From Bimastos eiseni (taxonomy: Eukaryota; Annelida; Clitellata; Crassiclitellata; Lumbricidae), in assembly GCA_959347315.1 (NCBI GenBank), contig OY365813.1, positions 17,887,081 through 17,951,080 on the forward strand: 64,000 bases of DNA. The letters run 5' to 3'. Positions 58,660-64,000 of this stretch are shown here, piece by piece (the stretch's first letter is position 1; the number at the start of each line of letters is the position of its first letter). The notes under the pieces were generated by a model, which saw only the letters and a program-made list of their open reading frames with translations, had not been told where the DNA came from and did not search any database. Position numbers and translations under genes: made by a program.

Positions 58660-58935
58660 ATATCCGTCGTCCTCTTTGGACTGTCTCTCGTCGTTCTTTA
58701 GAGTCACTTGACCTCTTTGTACCTCGGACTCGGACGACTTCTGCTCAGTACCGAGCGTATGCGTCTGTTGGTCCTTTGCTTTGGAAGATACCCCTCTACG
58801 CTCGCTCTTTGATTTTAACTAGGGGGAGAGGTGTTTCTGTTTCTGCCCGTATTCTCAAGACTTTTCTTACGGGCTTCTCACACTCTGATTAGGTTGTACT
58901 TGGAGAAGCGCTATAGAAATATGTAAACACAATGC
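58660..58935 (+). pseudogene. L2-like LINE ORF2 extreme C-terminus and 3' tail
   Basis: The plus-strand peptide RTRTTSAQYRAYASVGPLLW followed by KIPLYARSLIL and SARILKTFLTG matches the R.RT...R.F...GP.LWN.LPL..R.......FK..LKT.L ending of L2/CR1 ORF2. It is followed by the common 'gaagcgctatagaaatatgt' 3' tail. Confidence 0.65.
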
Positions 58936-59826
58936 AATAGCTTAGGTGGATTGTCTCATGTGGAAGGGATGTCTATTTGTGGGGTCGTAGGGTCATCGAA
59001 GGGCGATGTCTATTGAGTTGGCTGTAACTTGTATACATGATATGAGGTCATATGGTTTACTATGTGGCTGGATCAACTTATGAGACTGAACTGGGTTACT
59101 GGGGTCAGAGGGTCAGTGAACGGCTCTTGGGAATGTAATGTAATCGAAGAAGTTAAATGGGCCCCTGTATCTTAGGGATATTGGTCTGACCTTGATGGTA
59201 ATTGCTTGCGCTGGGTCGACACAGGGTCTGATTTGTCAAAAAGAAGCACAGAGAAGTGGGCTGGTGTGAATTTCTGGGAATCTGAAAAATTCAGCACTTT
59301 GCCAACGCCCTTGATGCTGAAATTGGAAGTCTAACATCCCCCCCCCCCCCCCGACAAATAGGGTACTGTGTAGATAACAGAACCAGTATATACCAGCATG
59401 GAGCCTTACAATTTGAATCGAGTAAAATGGCTCAGGTAACGTTCATTTAAATGACCCTCCTGACAGTCTGTGAGTCTGTCTGTCTGTCTTCCTGCCTGCC
59501 TGCGTGCATGCCTGCCTGCGTGCATGCCTGCCTGCCTGTCTGTCTTTGTGTCTGTCTGTCAGTCTGTTTGTCTGTCTACTTTCAATTATGCAGATGTTAG
59601 AGGTACTAAGGCTATTATCTGTCAGTGGACAACTGTATCCTAATGTATTTATTACAAAACGAAGCGAAGTCAGCCTGAATCCTAACCTGCTGTACTCGAT
59701 CTTGTAAGTAGCAGGCAGTGAAAGTCGTTTTATATATCCAAGTGCAAGGAAGATTAGAAGATGAATGACCTATCCAGACCCCTAAACGATGCTAGGAGTG
59801 ATTTTCAAAGGGATGATTAGAGACTG

Positions 59827-60012
59827 TTATACAACAGAGCTCATATTGCCCGTGATTCAGCCCCTTGGTTTATCGGCATAGCTTTGTTGGTGAGGCAGGT
59901 CCGTAGAGGAGCGTATAGACGAAATGTTGAACAGGACAGCAGAGGAGGTAGGAGAAGTCCAGATAAATTGCTATTTCAGTTGGCTTGTAAACAGGACTCC
60001 GGCTTATTTGCT
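59827..60012 (+). pseudogene. Possible LINE ORF2 linker fragment
   Basis: Frame LLYNRAHIARDSAPWFIGIA, LLVRQVRRGAYRR and LLFQLACKQDS resembles the APWFN..I...KR.RR..ER.W region that lies between endonuclease and reverse transcriptase in LINE ORF2. It is short and degenerate, with no neighbouring RT in phase. Confidence 0.35.
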
Positions 60013-61289
60013 TTGTAAGCCTATATCCAAGATGGCTGCCGTTTAATGACTCCGTGCCATAATGAAAACGATTTAAAAGTAAGTAGGTTAGAATATTATT
60101 TGTTGAACTGTCTGCAAGCGTGCCTTAGCTTACAAGAGGTGGGCCTATAAATAATGGCAACGATTTTAAGCAGAGTTGTATAACATTCACATGAAAAACT
60201 TCTCTTGGCAAAGACATCAACATCATGGCGTCGCCCTCCTCCTTTACCCGGCTTGGGACTGGCGCCCTCCTCCTTTGCCCACGCTTATGACTGGCAGCAA
60301 CAGACTACATATAACCAGGGCAATGATTATCTTGGTTCATTTGCATTCCTGTTTTTGTCATCCAATGATGGTTCTTAATTCTGGGTTTTGACCTGATTAC
60401 GGTTTGTAGACTCCTTGTTCTATAGAGACCCCACCATTTTGTCTGAGGATGGGTTCTCTGCCAGAGAGTTATTTCAATGGCTGTTAACACAAGGACCCCG
60501 GGGATGAGAGATGAGTGTGATGGTTCCCGTGGTTGCCCTACCCACAGACAATTAGGGTTGCTGCCCAGTGGCTTTGCCAGATTGGAACCCTCCGATTACA
60601 AGGCGCGAACATGCCACCCACCGCCGCCATAGCAGTTGTTCATTAAATTAATTAAGTAATTATAATGGTTCTATGGGTCTGTGTGTTGAAGCAACAATAG
60701 CTAAGAATGTATAAACTATAAAGGACGATGTAACAGGAGAGATGGAAATGGGACGGGAGGAGGGAAGGAAAGGGAGGGATGGAGGAAGGGGATGAGATTG
60801 GATTGGCAAGCATGCCAGAGAAGGAAGGGGAGTGGAGGGGAGGGAAGAGGAGGGGAGTCTGGGATGTGGGAAGGGAAAGGAGGGGTGCAGAGGGCGTATT
60901 TGGGATGCGAACGATTGAGAATGGATGACGATCTTGATGCTCTGTGGTGCTGTCGTCTCTCTGTGGACGCATGATGACAGTCTGTGACATGCCATGAATT
61001 GATATGGATGAATTACTGGAGACGAAGGAGAAAGAAATGGATGAGAAGGAGGAGAATTACGAGGAGGAGGCGGGAAGGAGGAGGAAGAAGAGAAGGAGGA
61101 AGAGAAAGAGAAGAGGAGAGTGGGGAAGAAGAAGAAGCAGGAGAGCAATCCCTTCAGCTATGGCTCGGATTTGCTCCAGAACCAGTCATGAGTACGAGGT
61201 GTTAGGGATTGGTTTTCTTGGCCTCGGCCTAATTTGGTGGTGTCTACTCCTCTCCAGGGGTGTCATTCCTCCCTGAGTGATAGAGGAAA

Positions 61290-61408
61290 ATCCTAGGTCC
61301 CCAGTGTCAGGAAGGCAAGATATAACCCCCTAAGACTTAAAAAATATCCCCTACCTGAAATTGGAGGCATTTGCCTGTGGACCCCCCTATTTGGACGCCC
61401 CTGGTCCT
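61290..61408 (-). repeat. Dispersed repeat family B (minus copy)
   Basis: Reverse complement matches 55747-55870 (ggcgtcca.atag, ggcaaatgcctcca, ttttttaagtcttaggggg). Non-coding. Confidence 0.7.
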
Positions 61409-61473
61409 CTCCCTCGAAGTCTGACCTTTCCACTGTGTGCTGCATTGACGACACTGTGCCATAACAAAGATGA

Positions 61474-61550
61474 TTAGCTTTGCCCTCCTCCTTTATCCAG
61501 GCTTGGGACTGGCACTGTCAGGGTGCAAACAGTGGCTGAGTTTGACCTTT
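61474..61550 (+). repeat. Dispersed repeat family D copy
   Basis: 'gccctcctcctttatccagg', 'cttgggactggcactgtcag' and 'ggtgcaaacagtgg': the clearest plus-oriented copy of the family. Confidence 0.5.
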
Positions 61551-62785
61551 TCACTTACAGTGCGTCTAATTATATAGCCCAATGCATTAATATATGACCC
61601 CGTGACCCGGGCAGCACCTTCGTTGCTTGCATCCCTTTCACCGTCAATAACCTGAGAGAAGGTTCCATTGTTATTAACTCGTCACAGGAGGCGCCACTGG
61701 GGCAACTGGATGCTATATGTCAATGGTTACTCTGTGGTGACCGAACAACTGACGAAGACGCCAGGCAATCGGTCGAGACAGATCGAGTCAGATACGCAGT
61801 TCATAGGGTAAAGGTCAGGCACAAGCCAGGCTTGGGCACGGACGATCGGGGTGCTGCGAGGGGATGGTTTCGTGGGGTAATTACGTCTGACGGGATATTG
61901 ATGTGTTCCGGTGTAAGGAACGGACGAAACAAACGACAGTAACAAATGGAGGTAATTTATTTCGAACCCATCGTCGTCGATTGGATGGTGTCGGGCACAA
62001 TGATGGCTGTGGTGGTACCACGGCGGTGATAGACTGGTAGCGGTACCATGGTGGTGGCGGTGTTGGTAGTGATGATGGTGATAATGATTTTGGTGATGTC
62101 GGTGGTTTTACCATAGTGGGGCATTGATGATGATGATGGTGGTGGTGGGGTGGTTTGTGTGGATGATTGACCTAGTCGTCTTCCGCTGCGGGTCCCTCCG
62201 AAGTCAAATATAGGCCTAATACGGCGTTTAATGACATCTTGCGGTGGCCACTGCCCAGCCGTGATGCCGAGAAATATTTGAGGGGATCAATATTTGGATA
62301 CAGAGGTCCTGTATTTGGGCATGTAATGTAAGCAGGACAGAGAACGTTGAAGTCGACCTTAGCCATACTTTACAGATTTCGCTTTCTAATCATCTGTGTT
62401 AAATGAGGATCGTATGGTGAAACTGATTATCCCTGATTGGCCGTCTAATTATCTGTCTGTGTGTCTGTACGTGTGTCTGTTTGTCTCTTTCTCACATGCT
62501 TGGGCGATGGCAGTACTATCTGTTGAAATTTGTAGATTAATCAAGGCCAGACAATTCATACATACCGTAACATACGTATATATACTGCAGTAGATACATA
62601 CAAGTACATACATAGTATTACATGCACACACACACCACACACACACACACACACACATACAAGTACACACACACACCCACATTATACATGTAGTCTGTGA
62701 GTACATCATTTGATTTGCTTTCTGAGAATGCTTCTGTTTTCTTATCCTTTGAACTCCTTTGACTGGTTTTGCGGCTGAGGGTAAC

Positions 62786-62924
62786 CTATATCGGCGACCG
62801 ACAAGTGTCTTCTGGATCTGTTTAGACTTCTTCAACTGACTACAATCGTTGACAGATCTCTTAATGAGACCAGTATCTGCCACCCAAAGTGGCTCCGATT
62901 TATTTCCGTGATAGACAGATATAT
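62786..62924 (-). CDS. Possible isolated exon (46 codons)
   Basis: A good acceptor (gccctctgcctcag) is followed by ISVYHGNKSEPLWVADTGLI and a Lys-rich stretch ending VGRRY, up to the donor GATATAG|gttacc. The frame stays open past the donor, which weakens the exon call. Product unknown. Confidence 0.2.
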
Positions 62925-63169
62925 CTGAGGCAGAGGGCATCATTAACAACCCCACAGAAAGTAACCCAAATCCTCTCCGAATTAAATATCTTAACCTTTG
63001 ACCTAATTGTATGTCTACTTCACTGCCATCTAGCTTCTGAGCTGCTCTACAGCTTTGAATGATCCATTGGAGAGCTGTAAAAAGCTCTCATGTGTACCTG
63101 ACTTTAAAAAGTTCAAGCACAATCCAGTTTATCACAGAACAGAATAAGTTTCGTAATCCAGAGTCTATA

Positions 63170-63510
63170 TAGTGCTATAGTGTGATTGCTAATTGAGAAC
63201 CGTTGTCTAGTGCAGTGTTCCTCAACCGGTGGACCCTCTCTATGGGGCCAGGAGGTCATGATAATGACCCGGAGATCAGGATAATGACCAGGAGGTCATG
63301 ATCATGTAGTACTATAGTGTGAGTGCTAAATGACAACCGTTGTCTAGTGCAGTGTTCTTCAACCGGTGGACCCTCTCTATGGGGCCAGGAGGTCATGATA
63401 ATGACCCAGAGGTCAGGATAATGACCAGGAGGTCATGATCATGTAGTACTATAGTGTGAGTGCTAAATGACAACCGTTGTCTAGTGCAGTGTTCTTCAAC
63501 CGGTGGTCCG
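63170..63510. repeat. 137-bp tandem repeat, 2.5 copies, each containing a hAT-like end
   Basis: Copies begin at 63170, 63307 and 63444 (tagtactatagtgtgagtgc). Each contains CAGTGTTC(C/T)TCAACCGGTGG. The first two continue with 'accctctctatgggg' and sub-repeats of GGTCATGATAATGACC; the third switches to hAT sequence after CGGTGG. Confidence 0.9.
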
Positions 63511-64000
63511 TAGAAACTTTATGCCTGTCCGCTATCAATTTCTAGAAGGAGCGCAATTTCTGGATAATTATTCCATAAATTAATTTTCCTGCAAAGTCAT
63601 TCTATTTTTATTCACAAAGTAAAACTAAAATTATAGTTGTACAGTGCAATAAGAACATCTTTTGGTGACTAATGAATCCTCTGTATATGTGTATGAAACC
63701 CTTTACCTTGCAATGCATCATTTATCTATGTTTTGTCGTTTGGTTTCTGATATCTATGTATTTTTCAAAATTAACTATCGTCACCAGTTGACCAGTGTTT
63801 TTTGAAGCATTTGTGTTGTGGTATTTAAGAAGGCAAGTTATTTCTTTCGTAAAATTTGAAACCATACAAAATGGGGACAAAAAAAGATAAACAGCAAGAG
63901 AAAGACCTTTTAGTCTTCTTTGGTCAAGACAAAAACAAGATTCAGGAGAAAAGTAGTGATGGTAACAACAGTAGGCCTGTGCTTCAGCGCTTCAAGTTTA
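63487..64000 (+). mobile_element. 5' end of a hAT transposon running off the window
   Basis: It begins CAGTGTTCTTCAACCGGTGG followed by tccg, a classic hAT terminus, then an AT-rich leader and an ORF from 63871. The right end is outside the window. The element starts inside the third copy of a 137-bp tandem repeat. Confidence 0.6.
63871..64000 (+). CDS. Start of a probable hAT transposase (truncated by window end)
   Basis: ATG at 63871 opens a frame that continues to the window edge (43 codons): MGTKKDKQQEKDLLVFFGQD, KNKIQEKSSDGNNS, RPVLQRFKF. The lysine-rich start 385 bp inside a hAT-type terminus fits a transposase N-terminus. No zinc-finger or catalytic motif is in view, so the call depends on position. 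Confidence 0.45.
   Translation, partial: MGTKKDKQQEKDLLVFFGQDKNKIQEKSSDGNNSRPVLQRFKF

Larger units (their letters stand above)
60013..63169. other. Gene-free, purine-rich
   Basis: GGA-rich tracts (60730-60890, 61005-61145), family D copies near 60222 and 61476, a family B copy, and (CA)n 62625-62690. Confidence 0.55.

Noticed and set aside
62172..62366. 64-residue minus ORF MAKVDFNVLCPAYITC...
   Set aside because: Looks natural in composition, but without convincing splice sites or homology; contains the common taggcctat word, so probably non-coding.

Overview
The window is animal nuclear DNA from a repeat-rich genome. It has spliced genes with small phase-matched exons and GT-AG introns, long gene-poor stretches full of microsatellites, diverged LINE, hAT and mariner copies, and one assembly gap of exactly 200 N (23850-24049). 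The frequent word 'taggcctat', the many SINE-like tails reading 'gcgctatataaa' and the mix of element types suggest a marine invertebrate. An echinoderm or another invertebrate deuterostome is my best guess, but this is inference and not certain.

Layout. 1-3379: intergenic, with a short inverted array (219-360) and a non-autonomous hAT-like element (1445-2250). 3380-14870, minus strand: a complete five-exon gene that I could assemble with every splice phase consistent. It encodes a 314-residue mucin-like type I membrane protein with a signal peptide, a Ser/Thr-rich ectodomain with five 13-residue repeats, one membrane span, and a cytoplasmic tail ending in a class I PDZ ligand (S-T-I-V). Its second intron holds a decayed DD37D mariner with intact inverted repeats. 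19219-23372, minus strand: the last six exons of a GMC-family (choline/glucose-dehydrogenase-like) flavoprotein. Its expected active-site His and Asn/His are replaced and it carries a Lys/Ala/Glu-rich tail. The 5' exons are missing, probably in or beyond the gap. 24050-43092: mostly gene-free, with LINE and SINE remnants, a complete 861-bp hAT-type element with a perfect 8-bp target duplication (32026-32886), tandem arrays and perfect hairpins. 43093-44037, plus strand: one large Ser-rich exon of a gene I cannot identify, open from acceptor to donor. 44038-64000: dispersed repeats, a MITE (48392-48884), a 5'-truncated CR1/Jockey-group LINE (50192-51905), L2-like fragments, and at the right edge the 5' end of a hAT element with an ORF running off the window.

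The two minus-strand genes lie head to tail about 4.3 kb apart, and nothing in the sequence shows a functional link between them. No rRNA, confident tRNA or CRISPR was seen. The most notable content is the PDZ-tailed mucin-like receptor, the active-site-substituted GMC protein, and several structured repeats: a 34-bp diverged array, '(C)CCCGGACAA' arrays, and perfect 23- and 29-bp hairpins.
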